64,000 bases of DNA, from NCBI RefSeq assembly GCF_029784135.1, contig NC_073746.1, positions 101,448,515-101,512,514 on the forward strand. Direction: 5' to 3'. Under the pieces are notes generated by a model. The model ran no database searches, was not told the DNA's origin, and saw only the letters and a list, made by a program, of their open reading frames with translations. The position numbers and the translations under genes are program-made. This document shows, piece by piece, positions 1 through 10,009 of this stretch; positions within the stretch are counted from its first letter, which is position 1; the number at the start of each line of letters is the position of its first letter. The DNA is from Toxorhynchites rutilus septentrionalis (taxonomy: Eukaryota; Arthropoda; Insecta; Diptera; Culicidae).

Positions 1-442
1 CTTTGAATTTTTGTTCGGAGTAACTAGCCTGTCCAAGTCTTTTCGTCATTATTGGTGAAACGTTAATACCGGCGATTACCTTGTTGAACAGCTCAATGTT
101 GTACGCTCGGGAATACTCTGGTATATTGCTGTTTTGGGAATCTTGCGAAGATGCTGAAACGACTGAAACTATTGATGGTACTTCTTCTAAAGTATTTCCT
201 ACTGCTGTACTGATCTGCTCCTCAGTATTACACTGCTTTAGTTTGGAAGAGTATACAGATAAACGGCATGATCCGCAAATTTTTAAAGATTGTTCTAAAA
301 GGATATTGCATCCCATTGACTTAAGTTTCTCAATCATTGACACGGTTAAGAAACGTTTTTCAGATGAACATTTCTTACCGTTTTTCGGAAACGGTCTACA
401 ACACGAAAAAAAATTTTGTAGTCCATTGTGGTTTACTGTTAT
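1..442 (-). pseudogene. Fragment of unrecognised TE-like protein (N-terminal side, runs off left edge)
   Basis: The minus strand is open from a stop at about 443 to the window edge. It has a Cys-rich start (SCCRPFPKNGKKC, then CxxC in KICGSCRLS), a Ser/Gln-rich linker, and a segment with ISP-type text (GINVSPIMTKRLGQ). The spacing of paired cysteines followed by an SP(x)KR-like motif recalls the N-terminal region of long proteins carried by some insect DNA elements, but I cannot name the family. No ATG begins the open frame, so it is either an internal exon or a truncated relic. The plus-strand reading over the same bases is a shadow. Function is not assigned. Confidence 0.4.
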
Positions 443-493
443 TCACTCTATAAGGTAGATTGTTCGACCGATGAACGATGTTTGAATATGAGT

Positions 494-581
494 AACTTTA
501 TATACATTATAGAGGTACTTTAAAGGTACCTGACTTTATATACCTATACAGAGGTAGCTTAGAGATACCTGACTTCAGGTA
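494..581. repeat. Short tandem repeat, about 38-bp unit
   Basis: Two adjacent diverged units share actttatata, a(c/g)aggta and tacctgact text, with the beginning of a third. They lie just outside the 3' end of the I-clade element and are not part of it. Confidence 0.6.
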
Positions 582-643
582 TAATCTAGGCATAACGTAA
601 ACAAATTAATTATATTTGTACCCATAACGTCCGGTTGAATCAA

Positions 644-655
644 CAAGGTGTATTT
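644..655. repeat. Target site duplication (3' side) of I-clade element
   Basis: The 12 bases caaggtgtattt are repeated exactly at 7259-7270. The two copies bracket the minus-strand retrotransposon and fix its borders. Confidence 0.85.
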
Positions 656-1177
656 ATTTTTTTTTTTTATCCAAAATATATATTTTTATTAAGGCTCATA
701 TGGCGTCAACCTGACGGGGCCGGAAGTTCAATATTTCGACATTGTTTGCCTTATAACTATGTGAGTTATATGTAACCGATTACTCGCGGTTGGCTCGAGG
801 TTAGTATTACAAATGTTTTCGTAATTGTGATGTTGCTGTCTTCAATGATCTGTACCTGTGCCCGACACGGGATACTTCCTATTGGGATGCAGCTGACCAT
901 TAATCAGCAACGCCCCCCTAGTCTGTACCCCATATCTAGCGTGGTGCGTCTTCTCGAGGAATCCAGGATAGAATGGTCACTAGCCGGCGCAATCATCAGC
1001 TCGTGTAGAGTTGTCATGAGCGGTACAACCTTTGGCTTTTGTTGAATCATCAGTGGACTGCACAACCTTTGGCCCGTGTATCTGTAAAGAGTGTGTGTAT
1101 GTATTGCCGCGACTAAGTAAAAGTTTAAAGATCGGATAGGAGGGATACGAAACAGGGACACAACGAAGGAAACATTA
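656..1177 (-). other. 3' UTR and A-tail of the I-clade element
   Basis: Follows the ORF2 stop near 1178 and ends at the 12-bp target duplication. No open frame fits the element's coding phase here. The T-run on the plus strand is the A-tail. Confidence 0.7.
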
Positions 1178-2384
1178 TTAAACGTTGACATCGGCGTTTC
1201 TGAGGAACAGGTATAGATGAAGCAGAAGATCAGGATCCCGGCTACCTAAGATATCCCGGACGGGGATATCCGATTGTCTGCCTTTTGCTCTCAGTGCTCT
1301 AGAGAGCTGAGAGCGAGCAGCATGGAACCGGATACACGACCAGACAACATGCTCGATGGTAGCCATCGCCACAATCACAAAGATTGTTTGCTGCGAGCCC
1401 AATGCGATAGAGATGCGCGTTTAGGTTGTAGTGATTGGACATAAGCCGAGATATCACGCGAATGAAATCACGACCTACATTCAATCCCTTGAACCATGCA
1501 CTCGTCGAAACCTTAGGGATAATCGTGTGTAACCAGCGACCGAACTCATCTTCACTCCACATGCGCTGCCAACTAACGAGTGTGTCCTGACGAGGAATGT
1601 GAAAAAATTCGTTATAGGCAATTTGCCTTTCAAAAAGTGTGCTTTCTGAAGCGCCCACCTTAGCTAGCGAGTCCGCTTTCTCATTCCCCGGAATCGAACA
1701 ATGAGAGGGAACCCATGCTAAGGTAGATGTCAATAGATGTCTTATTCTTGTTATGAAATAAGATGAGCATTTATCAACTTTCATTGAGCGGATTGCCTCT
1801 ATTGAGCTGAGACTGTCTGAAAAAATAAAATAGTGGTCGATGGGCAATGTTTCAATGATCCCTAAAGCGTAGTATATCGCACCCAGTTCAACGACATACA
1901 CGGAACAAGGATCTTTGAGTTTGAAAGAGGCACTGGAATTTTCATTGAAGATGCCGAAGCCAGTGGACCCGTTTATGCATGAACCGTCAGTAAAGAACAT
2001 TTTATCAGATCTAACTTTCCCATATTCTGCCGAAAATATCTCCGGAATATAATCGGAGCGTAGATGATCTGGGATTCCATGGATCTTTTGTCGCATGGAC
2101 AGATCAAAATTGACAGAGGAATTGCAAAAGTATGGGAAGCAAACTTGGTTGGAGATGACTGGTGAAGGGTGCACGTCGTGGGTAAGGTACTCATGGTATA
2201 AAGACATAAAACTTGACTGAGGAATCAGTTGGAGTAGATTTTCGAAGTTATCAATCACCAATGGATTCATGATCTTGCAACGGATGAGAAATCTGTAGGA
2301 TAATTCTGTGAACCGAAGAGTAAGCGGGGGTACTCCTGCCAAGACTTCGAGACTCATCGTATGTGTCGAATGCAAACACCCCAT
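1178..2384 (-). pseudogene. ORF2 C-terminal part: RNase H and Cys/His tail (I-clade)
   Basis: This is the piece of ORF2 downstream of the nested MITE. The RNase H domain has its acidic set visible: Asp in FFTDGS, Glu in VVELGA, Asp in FSDSLSS and Asp in GNEKADSLAK. It removes the RNA strand during retrotransposition in I-type elements. A C-terminal Cys-rich segment follows (CDCGDGYH), which in relatives continues as DIEHVVW. Here the frame breaks near 1354-1357: one frame reads to about 1356, and another continues IEHVVWSC and ends RNADVNV-stop at about 1178. The break is consistent with a small deletion (about 5 bp). The first codons join in phase to the RT part once the MITE is ignored. Confidence 0.88.
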
Positions 2385-2393
2385 GGCTATACG
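2385..2393. repeat. 9-bp target duplication of the MITE (left)
   Basis: ggctatacg, repeated exactly at 2939-2947. Confidence 0.85.
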
Positions 2394-2938
2394 GGTTCCC
2401 GGAATAAATCGCCACAGAAAACGACTGCAACAGAAACCACCGCTTATAAAATGTGTAGTAGGCTATAAATATTGTGGCGCGGTATTGTATTTCAAAACAA
2501 GAATTAACCGGGCAAACGTATCGCCCCAGGCAAACGTAACGCCCCGGGCAGACGTATACCGTCCGACGCTCGCTAGAGCTCGGTCGGACATTGCTAAAGG
2601 ATCGTATCCTATGTTTCAAACTAACCGGGCAATCAGTGGATCCCAGGTTTGCGTGCGAGACACCGCCGCTTCCGACGGCGGGTCGGCGGTGGACTCGGAT
2701 TGCGTCATCTTGGCGGCATGGGCCGCCTCGATTCCTTATCCTCGCCAAATGGGGACTTCGTCCCCATTACATTGTCCTCAGAATAAATTTCGAAAAACGA
2801 GAACAAGAGAATAAATTTATAATAGAAATGTGAGGCACATGATGTTTTTCCCGCGCCAAATATTTCTAGCCTACTACACTTTTTCTAAGCGGTTGTTTCT
2901 GTTGCAGTTGTTTACTGTGGCGATTTATTCCGGTCACC
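2394..2938. mobile_element. MITE with long terminal inverted repeats, 9-bp TSD
   Basis: A 545-bp insertion. The left end (ggttcccggaataaatcgcc...) and the reverse complement of the right end (ggtgaccggaataaatcgcc...) match over roughly 100 bases with scattered differences. It is bounded by 9-bp duplications and sits between RT and RNase H of the I element, in a position that otherwise keeps the ORF2 frame. No transposase is encoded. A 9-bp duplication is typical of Mutator-like elements (Merlin/hAT give 8), so a MULE-mobilised MITE is my best guess, not a certainty. It is richer in GC than its flanks. Confidence 0.85.
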
Positions 2939-2947
2939 GGCTATACG
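2939..2947. repeat. 9-bp target duplication of the MITE (right)
   Basis: ggctatacg, identical to 2385-2393. Confidence 0.85.
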
Positions 2948-4012
2948 CAAGCAACGATATTGTATTCTCTCCAGCTTGAGAATATGAATCCTGGCAGCTG
3001 ATCGGAAGCAAAAACTGCCATATTCTAACACTGATAATATCGTTGTTTTGTACAACTGAATGAGGTCTCCTGGATGGGCGCCCCACCATGTTCCGGTTAT
3101 TGTTTGGAGAAAATTGATTCTTTGCTGGCATTTCTGTTTCAAATACGCAATGTGTATTCCCCAGGTACATTTAGAGTCAAAATATACTCCAAGGTATTTG
3201 AAAAACATCGAGTGCCTGATCGCTTTGCCGGATAGGTGAAGCTGGAATTGGGCGGGTTCGTGCTTCCTAGAAAAAACGACCATTTCGGTTTTCTCCGTAG
3301 AGAATTCGATACCCAGCTTGAGAGCCCACGTGAACAGGTTGTTCAGGGTATCTTGCAAGGATTTTTGCAGAACGGCGGGATTAGTACCCGGGATGGAAAT
3401 AACTCCATCGTCTGCAAGTTGTCTCAACGTGCAATCTCTAGTTAGACAATCATCTATATCATTGACGTAAAAACTGTACAAGAGGGGGCTTAGGCAGGAG
3501 CCTTGTGGCAGGCCCATAAAACTGTATCGAGAAGATTTCAAGCTGCCATGATTGAAAAACATGTGCTTTTCTGAGAGTAAATTGTACAGAAAATTATTCA
3601 GAATTGGCGAAAGTCCACGATTATGAAGCTTCTCTGAGAGAATTTCCATGGAAACTGAATCAAATGCCCCTTTGATATCGAGAAAAACGGAAGCCATTTG
3701 TTCTTTGCGAGCAAATGCGATTTGGATTTCAGAAGATAGCAGCGCGAGACAATCGTTCGTCCCTTTACCTCGGCGGAACCCAAACTGCGTATTTGACAGC
3801 AAATTGTTCGTTTCAACCCACTTGTCCAAACGAAGTAGAATCATTTTCTCTAACAATTTACGAATACAGGATAACATTGCAATCGGCCTATACGAATTGT
3901 GATCGCAAGCCGGCTTGTTGGGTTTTCGTATGGCTATCACTCTCACTTGTCTCCAGTCATGCGGGACTATATTCAGCTCCAGAAACTTGTTGTACAAGTT
4001 CAGCAAACGCTG
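2948..4012 (-). pseudogene. ORF2 reverse transcriptase domain (I-clade)
   Basis: The RT motifs run in order on the minus strand: NSYRPIAMLS, FLDIKGAFDS (first catalytic Asp), GLPQGSCLSPLLY, LADDGVIS (the catalytic Asp pair; the usual YADD is LADD here), STEKTEMVVFSRK and FKYLGVYFDS. It would copy element RNA at the nicked target. The frame differs from the endonuclease part: the switch falls in a run of five T (plus strand) at 4013-4017, consistent with a one-base insertion. The domain ends in RCLRIA, where the MITE starts. Confidence 0.92.
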
Positions 4013-5384
4013 TTTTTGCCAAGTCGAGAAGATTCTTCAACAAGTTGAATTTAATCTTGTCCGACCCCGGAGCTGAATTGTTACATGAGAGAAGTGCAAT
4101 TGAGAATTCTACCATCGAAAAATTCTCATAATCGCCTTGGAGCGGAATGTCGCGTACGACGTTTTGTGCAGGAACGGAATCGGGACAAACCTTTCTTGCA
4201 AATTTGAAAATCCAACGGTCAGAGTATTCCTCACTTTCATTTGTATGGTTCCGGCCACGCATTCTCCTAGCCGTATTCCAAAGAGTGCTCATAGCTGTCT
4301 CCCTTGACAAACCATTGACGAACTTCCGCCAATATCCACGCTTTTTTGCTTTAATCAGACCTTTTAGTTTGGCTTCTAGAGCTTGGTACTTTCGAAACCA
4401 TTCCACTAATCCAGTTTTCCTGAATTTTTTGAAAGCGGATGATTTTTCAAGGTAGACCTTTGAGCACTCCTTGTCCCACCAAAGTGATGGAGGACGACGT
4501 CGGAAAGTGGTAGCCGGTACACGTTTCTTTTGAGCTTGAAGTGCGCTTTCGTAAATCAAACTCGATATAAAGTTATACTCTTCGAGTGGAGGAAGTTCAT
4601 GCATTGAAACAAGTGCTTCAGATATTATTTCTGCAAATTTTCTCCAGTCAATATTTTTCGTGAGGTCATACGCAATATCGACTGACTCACGAGAACCTGA
4701 TTCATTGGCGATCGATAAAATTATTGGCAGGTGATCACTACCGTGGGGATCTTGGATTACCTTCCACGTGCAATCCAGGGATAATGAAGAAGAGCAAAGT
4801 GATATGTCTAGCATACTTGCCCGTGCAGGAGGGTTGGCTATCCTAGTTGCTTCCCCTGTATTCAAAACTGTCATGTTGAAGTTGTCGCACAGATCATAAA
4901 TCAACGTGGCACGGCTGTCATCATAGTGTGACCCCCATGCTGTTCCATGGGAGTTGAGGTCACCTAAGATTAGCCGCGGCTCCGGCAATGCCGCGATGAT
5001 ATCAAAAAACTGATGGCGGCCGACCATGGTTCTTGGAGGAATATATATCGAGGCAATGCAGAAGTCTTTGCCATTGATTTGTGTCTGGCAAGCGACAACT
5101 TCAATGCCTGTCATCGATGGGAGAGTGATTCTATAGAAGGAGTGACATTTTTTGATCCCCAATAGTACGCCACCAAACGAGTCATTTCGATCGAGGCGAA
5201 TAATGTTGAAATCGTGGAAATTCAGCTCGTCGGCTGAAGAAAGCCATGTTTCACAGAGGGAAAATACATCACAGTTAGAACTATGAACTAAAAATTTAAA
5301 TTGATCTAGTTTAGGGATGATGCTTCTGCAATTCCACTGTATTACAGTGGTCAAATCCTGGACCTCTTGCACTGAATCAGGCAT
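3957..5384 (-). pseudogene. ORF2 N-terminal part: AP-like endonuclease (I-clade)
   Basis: The start is ATG at 5384, about 50 bp after the ORF1 stop. The AP-endonuclease signature is present: QWNCRS (residues 16-21), a catalytic-type Glu in SLCETWL (about 42-48), LGDLNSHG (Asp142, Asn144, His146) and SDH (216-218). This domain nicks the chromosomal target to prime reverse transcription. The rest (to residue about 450) is the linker and the beginning of the RT region. The last few residues after about 4013 are out of frame because of the frameshift and should not be counted. Confidence 0.92.
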
Positions 5385-5435
5385 CGAGGGAAATGAACGC
5401 TGCTAAAAAACCACATTTTTCTTTCAAAAATGTTC

Positions 5436-6764
5436 TCACAATCGGAATAATACTATGCTTTTAAGAGGGTCATTTATATTTAGAGCATTTAAAATGTTGT
5501 CCACCAGGTCAGAAAGCGCAAGCAAACCAGATTGTGGCTGTTGCCTCGACCGCGAAAATGGAACAGACCGGGTGGGTGCTGCTCCGGGAAGTGCTGAGGA
5601 CCCCTGGTGCGTGGAAGAACAGCTTAAACCAGGAGGTACTTGCTTCGGTCTATTCTCAACACGTTCAATTCGAGTTTTCATTCCAACTTGGGAAGTTTTG
5701 GTCGTCTTTCTGGGGAGTGAAGGAAAAGAAGTAATTTTTCTTTTCCTGACGGCACCCTGCGATGTACCGGAACTTTCTGCATTGGGAGCGTCAGCAACAG
5801 GTTCGTCGTTCTGCAGAATGGAGTAGGGATTGTCCTGAGTCATTGGAACGAAACTCTTAAGCATTTCTGCATAAGTCCGCTTGGAACGTTCCTTTATGGA
5901 ACGCTTGATTTTTTCCCCTCGTTGTTTGTACACCGGGCATTGAATAATATCATGAGGAGTCCCGCCGCAATGAAGACACTTGTGCTCTTTCGCGCAAGGA
6001 TTCTCATCATGGCTCTCTCCACAATCTGCGCAACGTTTTTTATTGCAACAATAGGCGGCCGTGTGACCGAGTTGCATACATTTGTTGCATTTCATTACCC
6101 GGGGTACAAACAACCGAACAGGTAAACGAAGTGCACCTATTGCAACGTAGTTTGGAAGGGTGGAACCCTCAAAAGTCACACGAAAAGAGTTTGTCCGATT
6201 GAGAACCCTTTTGTCATTTTTTTGTGACACATATTTCAGTCGATCGCATGCAAGAATCTTCACAGTTTTTAGTGAAGAGTTCTTGAAGCGACCGACACCA
6301 TCGATAATCTCTTTTCGAGTCAAACCCTTTTCGGTTATTACGCCGTCTATTTCGACGTTGCAACAGGGCACGTATACGCGATAGTCAATCGCAAAGAGGT
6401 CGCAGCGCGTGATTTCGTTCGCTTGGGTCCTGCTTGAGACGACAACTCGTAGTTTGTCTGGCCCCATCCGTGTAGTCTCGGTAACTTCGGAAAACTTCTG
6501 AGTAAGTTCCTTCGAGATACGAATGACATTGAGAGGTTTAGATTTTCGTCTAAAGTATACAATGAATGGGCCTTTGGAGCCTCTAGGGTATTCTTTTGGA
6601 CGAAAATCCTGTTTTTCTTCAATGTCCTCATCTTCGGAACTTCCAACTTCATATACAGATGTTTCTTCCTCAATTTCTGCTTCATCTTCCTGCTCTTCAG
6701 GAGGAGGATCGGTATCGGAAATATTCAATGGCGTCGATGGGGGATCCTTCCCGCCCTCAGCCAT
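5436..6764 (-). CDS. ORF1, Gag-like nucleic-acid binding protein of I-clade element
   Basis: An open frame of 442 codons. An acidic N-terminus (residues 15-55, rich in E/D) is followed by a globular region (GPFIVYFRRKSKP to the VEIDGVI segment, about 66-145) found in I-type ORF1 proteins. Next come three consecutive CCHC-type zinc knuckles (about 225-276: CNKCMQLGHTAAYC, CADCGESHDENPC, CLHCGGTPHDIIQC). The basic, Ser/Pro-rich C-terminus is low complexity. ORF1 proteins coat element RNA and act as chaperones for integration. It lies directly upstream of ORF2 in the same orientation. No stop or shift is visible, so this is the best-preserved part of the element. Confidence 0.9.
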   Translation of the reverse strand: MAEGGKDPPSTPLNISDTDPPPEEQEDEAEIEEETSVYEVGSSEDEDIEEKQDFRPKEYPRGSKGPFIVYFRRKSKPLNVIRISKELTQKFSEVTETTRMGPDKLRVVVSSRTQANEITRCDLFAIDYRVYVPCCNVEIDGVITEKGLTRKEIIDGVGRFKNSSLKTVKILACDRLKYVSQKNDKRVLNRTNSFRVTFEGSTLPNYVAIGALRLPVRLFVPRVMKCNKCMQLGHTAAYCCNKKRCADCGESHDENPCAKEHKCLHCGGTPHDIIQCPVYKQRGEKIKRSIKERSKRTYAEMLKSFVPMTQDNPYSILQNDEPVADAPNAESSGTSQGAVRKRKITSFPSLPRKTTKTSQVGMKTRIERVENRPKQVPPGLSCSSTHQGSSALPGAAPTRSVPFSRSRQQPQSGLLALSDLVDNILNALNINDPLKSIVLFRL

Positions 6765-7258
6765 ATAAAAAAAAATCGGTCAACTGTTCGATATGAACAG
6801 AATATAATGATAATCAAAATAAATAAATAAGTGAAAAAAATATTTTTTATAGGGTTATGATGCGAATATTAAATTCAATTTATTTTATGTTAAATAAAAT
6901 GATAAAATGAAAAAAAAAATTCCAATAAAAGTTCAACGGTATATAAGAAATAATGATCACCCCTAATGCCAACGTTTGCCGATTTGGTTAACACAAAGTT
7001 GAACAATGGTGTAAATCGTGCACAGAAGGTAGAAGGAATGATAGGGAAACAAAAGAAAAATAAATTTCTACTTGCCGCGGCTGTGTGGCGTGTGTGATGA
7101 ATGTGTCTGATTTGGATCCTCAGCGCGCACCACTTTAAACTTCGCTCCACTCGCAAGCGCAACCGGTGAAAAAGAACACTATTATTCGATGTGAAAAAAA
7201 CACCTTTGTTGGATCGATTAAAAACTTGTCCAATCTGCTTGCGAGTTGTCGAACCAAT
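6765..7258 (-). other. 5' UTR / internal promoter region of the I-clade element
   Basis: Lies between the 12-bp duplication and the ORF1 ATG. It is AT-rich near ORF1 and more GC-rich toward the 5' end. I-type elements carry an internal promoter at the extreme 5' end. No motif was resolved here, so the promoter role is inference. Confidence 0.6.
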
Positions 7259-7270
7259 CAAGGTGTATTT
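7259..7270. repeat. Target site duplication (5' side) of I-clade element
   Basis: caaggtgtattt, identical to 644-655. Confidence 0.85.
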
Positions 7271-7364
7271 GTTGTTGGGATTTCAATGCTACTGTTCGTG
7301 TTCTGATTGTGTAACACGAATAATATTGTCAAAGTTTGTATTAAGATAAAAAAAAAGATTTTTT

Positions 7365-7985
7365 TATATCGCTACGTTTCGTGTTAACGCACATGTCTTC
7401 AAATGTTTTTCAACGTAACTCCTAAACATATATTTTTACCATAATGATGTATCAATGCTGGTCGATGCTGGTCAACGAGTTTCGGAAATTCATAAAAAAT
7501 CGATATTCCACAAAGTTTTTTTTTATATTTTTTAATTTTTTCATATAAAACAGAAGTCATGTAGAAAATTTAAAAAATGGGTCCAAGATGGTAAAACTAT
7601 TTTTGACAAACTTTGTGGAATATCGAATTTTGGATATTGCAAATTAAAGTTTTTTTTTATAAATAAAAAAAGAGTACTAATTTTTTTTCTCAGGTCTATA
7701 TTTTTTCATGTTTAGACATCAATACGCTATAACTATTTGTAAGACACTATTTCGGTACAACTCATAGTTTTTTAGATATAAATTATCAAAGATTTCACCT
7801 ACTAAAATCGATACGCCCTTTTCAAAAGTTACGCTTGAGTCACAAAAATTCTCATTGCTGTGGAAAACTCATATTTCCTCCAACCCAAACGGAATACAAA
7901 CTTTCATTCGAATCAAAAATACATGTTTATAAAATCTGCATTTTTTGGATGATTTCATTTGGAATTGCACTATTGGACCTTCGTG
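7365..7985. repeat. Dispersed repeat, copy 1 (partner at about 30925-31250)
   Basis: The stretch 7841-7975 (gcaatgagaa... cctccaacccaaacggaat... ggaattgcac on the respective strands) matches 30935-31070 in reverse complement, and both carry caacgtaactcctaaacata. The open frame at 7835-8137 starts inside this repeat and shares its translated text with the other copy, so it is repeat-derived and not a gene. No terminal inverted repeat was resolved. Confidence 0.6.
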
Positions 7986-8325
7986 CTGGTCAACGAGCTC
8001 TCCGTCAGCGATCTTTGCTGCAAAATAGATTCTATCGTACCTTGTTTGGATACAACGAACCGCTTTCATCGATGATTCGAACCTTCACGTTGGTGGAGGA
8101 CCTATTCGATTTCGGCGAGACATCCTGCTACTTTTAAAAAAGAGTAACCAGTTCGTCTATTTTATAATAATTATTTTATTTTTTTTTCAGTAATTTTTTA
8201 AAAATTAATTTTGGCTTTTTTTTGAAAATTTCCTACATTTCATCCTTTGACCAGATTTTTGTAATTATTATCTCCGCAAAAAGTAGTTTAATTCTTTTTT
8301 AATTATTTCAAGTAAGCAAAGTTGC

Positions 8326-8556
8326 TTAAATGATCAACGTTTCACGGCAATCTGATATGTTGCTGCCAATGCAGAGTGGGGAATCGCTGACCATCAGGTT
8401 AAAAACGAAATTGGCGTCAGCTGTTTCGTAATATTTTTCCTTTACGGCTATTATATTCAAGTGCTCAAATCCCACATTTGAACGCAATATCATCAAATCT
8501 GATTTTTTATGACTTTTCAAAGCTTGACATATTGACGTTTTTTGATAACCAACCAT
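8326..8556 (-). CDS. Small unassigned open frame, possible TE fragment
   Basis: An ATG-initiated frame of 76 codons whose composition is protein-like compared with the AT-rich surroundings (DLMILRSNVGFEHLNIIAV, FVFNLMVSDSPL). I recognise no domain. It ends just before a T-rich tract and has no visible promoter or splice context. It may be a captured exon or the end of an element. Low confidence that it is expressed. Confidence 0.2.
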   Translation of the reverse strand: MVGYQKTSICQALKSHKKSDLMILRSNVGFEHLNIIAVKEKYYETADANFVFNLMVSDSPLCIGSNISDCRETLII

Positions 8557-8559
8557 AAT

Positions 8560-10005
8560 TTAAAAAAATAGGAAGAATGAAAATAAAAATCAGGAAGAAA
8601 TCAGGATAGCTTATATTGCTATGATTTGGAAAGTTCGTGTCGATTTTCAGGAAAACGAAAGCAAGCATCAATTCGATATGAACAGTTTTGTTTCACAATC
8701 TTTTACCGTCTTTCATGCAGCTCTAAAATTCTATCCTCCCAGAATATGTTTGCTCCCTCGTCGAAAACTGTTCACGGTATTTTGTATGCCGTCCATCTAG
8801 TTCTTAAATAAATTTTGCACGGACCTAAACATGTGATAGTCTGGAGTTGCAATATCCGATTAATTTTGCTGATGGGATAGCACATCCCAGCCAGACTCCA
8901 TAAATTTTCGTTGCGTTTATGAAGTGAGTCGTACCATAACGCAATGAAGACGCAATCCATTTCAGGTTTTTTGGGTCAAATTGTGTGATATTGTCACAAT
9001 CACTGATTCCTGCCGCTTGATGTCTTCAACAGAATCAACTCTTCTTCCGAATGCGACTGACTTGGGTGATTTCCTGGGATTTGAGAATAATGAATGAATT
9101 CAGCTTTGAACTCTATTGAGAAAGATCATGCAGGGACACTAGATTTTTTTTTAAATACCTGCAATTCAAATTTTGAACCGTATAAGAATAGCATACATCA
9201 CACAAATAAAATCTGCCAAAGGTAAATTTGTCATCCATGAAATAAGATTTTGGAATGTATTACCTCCATTGTTCATCTATTCAATTCGCTAAATTTACAA
9301 ATTTATTTCTAATATTGTGAGGCGAAAATTTTATCGAATTTGCAGGTGGAATAAATGCACTTTTAGAATAAAACTTATAAAAGGAAATTTACTTTTCCGC
9401 ATCTAATGTGTGTTCTACTCAATAGAGGTTTCTTCCCAAATGATGACAAATGTTAAACAAAAACTATATCGAATAATAATTTTATATTATAATGATGAGT
9501 TTTTTTTTGTGAAAATGTATAGACAATTGGTTAAGTAAGAATTAGCACTACGTGTTTTAAGCATTAAAAAACATCAAGTAATTATTTTCATTCAAAATAT
9601 AACGATTTGAAAAAGCTTTCGGGGGTGTTTATCTGATAGAGTAACTTTTTTTCACGCCAAATTCAAGCTTTAATAAATAACGACAGTGTATCTTCGAAAA
9701 CGCGAATTGCTTTGGAATAGATGAATAATATGCGAAAGAATGATTAAATATTTTCCGAGTGCGGACAGGAGAGTTTTTCTTATGAAGGCTATTATGACAG
9801 TTGTCATTTCCAACCAGGAAAACTTTTTTATATTTATTACAGATAAGTTTTATTCAGGCAAAGTAAAATGTACTAAAATCAGGAAACAATCAGGAACATT
9901 TCAGAAAAATCAGTAAAAATTGACTGTTTGTCAGGATATCAGGGAACTTGCCACAAATTCTTGGGAAATCCGGAAAAAATCAGGAAGGTTGGCATCTTAA
10001 CCTGG
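8560..10005. repeat. Dispersed element with tcagga-rich ends, copy 1
   Basis: Both ends carry iterated aaatcagga text (8565-8605 and 9875-9990). The left 200 bp (ggaagaatgaaaataaaaat, then tttgtttcacaatctttt... agaatatgtttgct) match 13730-13930. The right 140 bp (gtcaggatatcaggga...) match 14590-14730. The interior is partly shared. No coding region is recognised, so it is likely a non-autonomous DNA element or an old retroelement derivative. Confidence 0.65.
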
Positions 10006-10009
10006 AAGT

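Larger units (their letters stand above)
656..7258 (-). mobile_element. I-clade non-LTR retrotransposon, nearly full length, with nested MITE
   Basis: Read on the minus strand, the order is 5' UTR (6765-7258), ORF1 with zinc knuckles, then ORF2 with AP endonuclease, reverse transcriptase and RNase H, a 3' UTR (656-1177) and a short A-rich tail (T run at 656-668 on the plus strand). ORF1 zinc knuckles plus an ORF2 RNase H domain is the arrangement of the I superfamily (I/Loner type). Identical 12-bp duplications at both ends show an intact insertion. After removing the 545-bp MITE and its duplication the element is about 6.05 kb. ORF1 is open; ORF2 has a frameshift, a MITE insertion and a second frameshift, so this copy cannot move on its own. 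Confidence 0.9.

Noticed and set aside
2308..2833. Plus-strand frames of up to 168 codons
   Set aside because: They cross the MITE and the I-element border; no domain, explained by the MITE's GC content.
5455..6768. Several plus-strand frames opposite ORF1
   Set aside because: Antisense shadows of the zinc-knuckle ORF1.
7835..8137. 100-codon frame with text shared with 31 kb
   Set aside because: The shared text follows a nucleotide repeat present in both orientations; no domain or selection signal.
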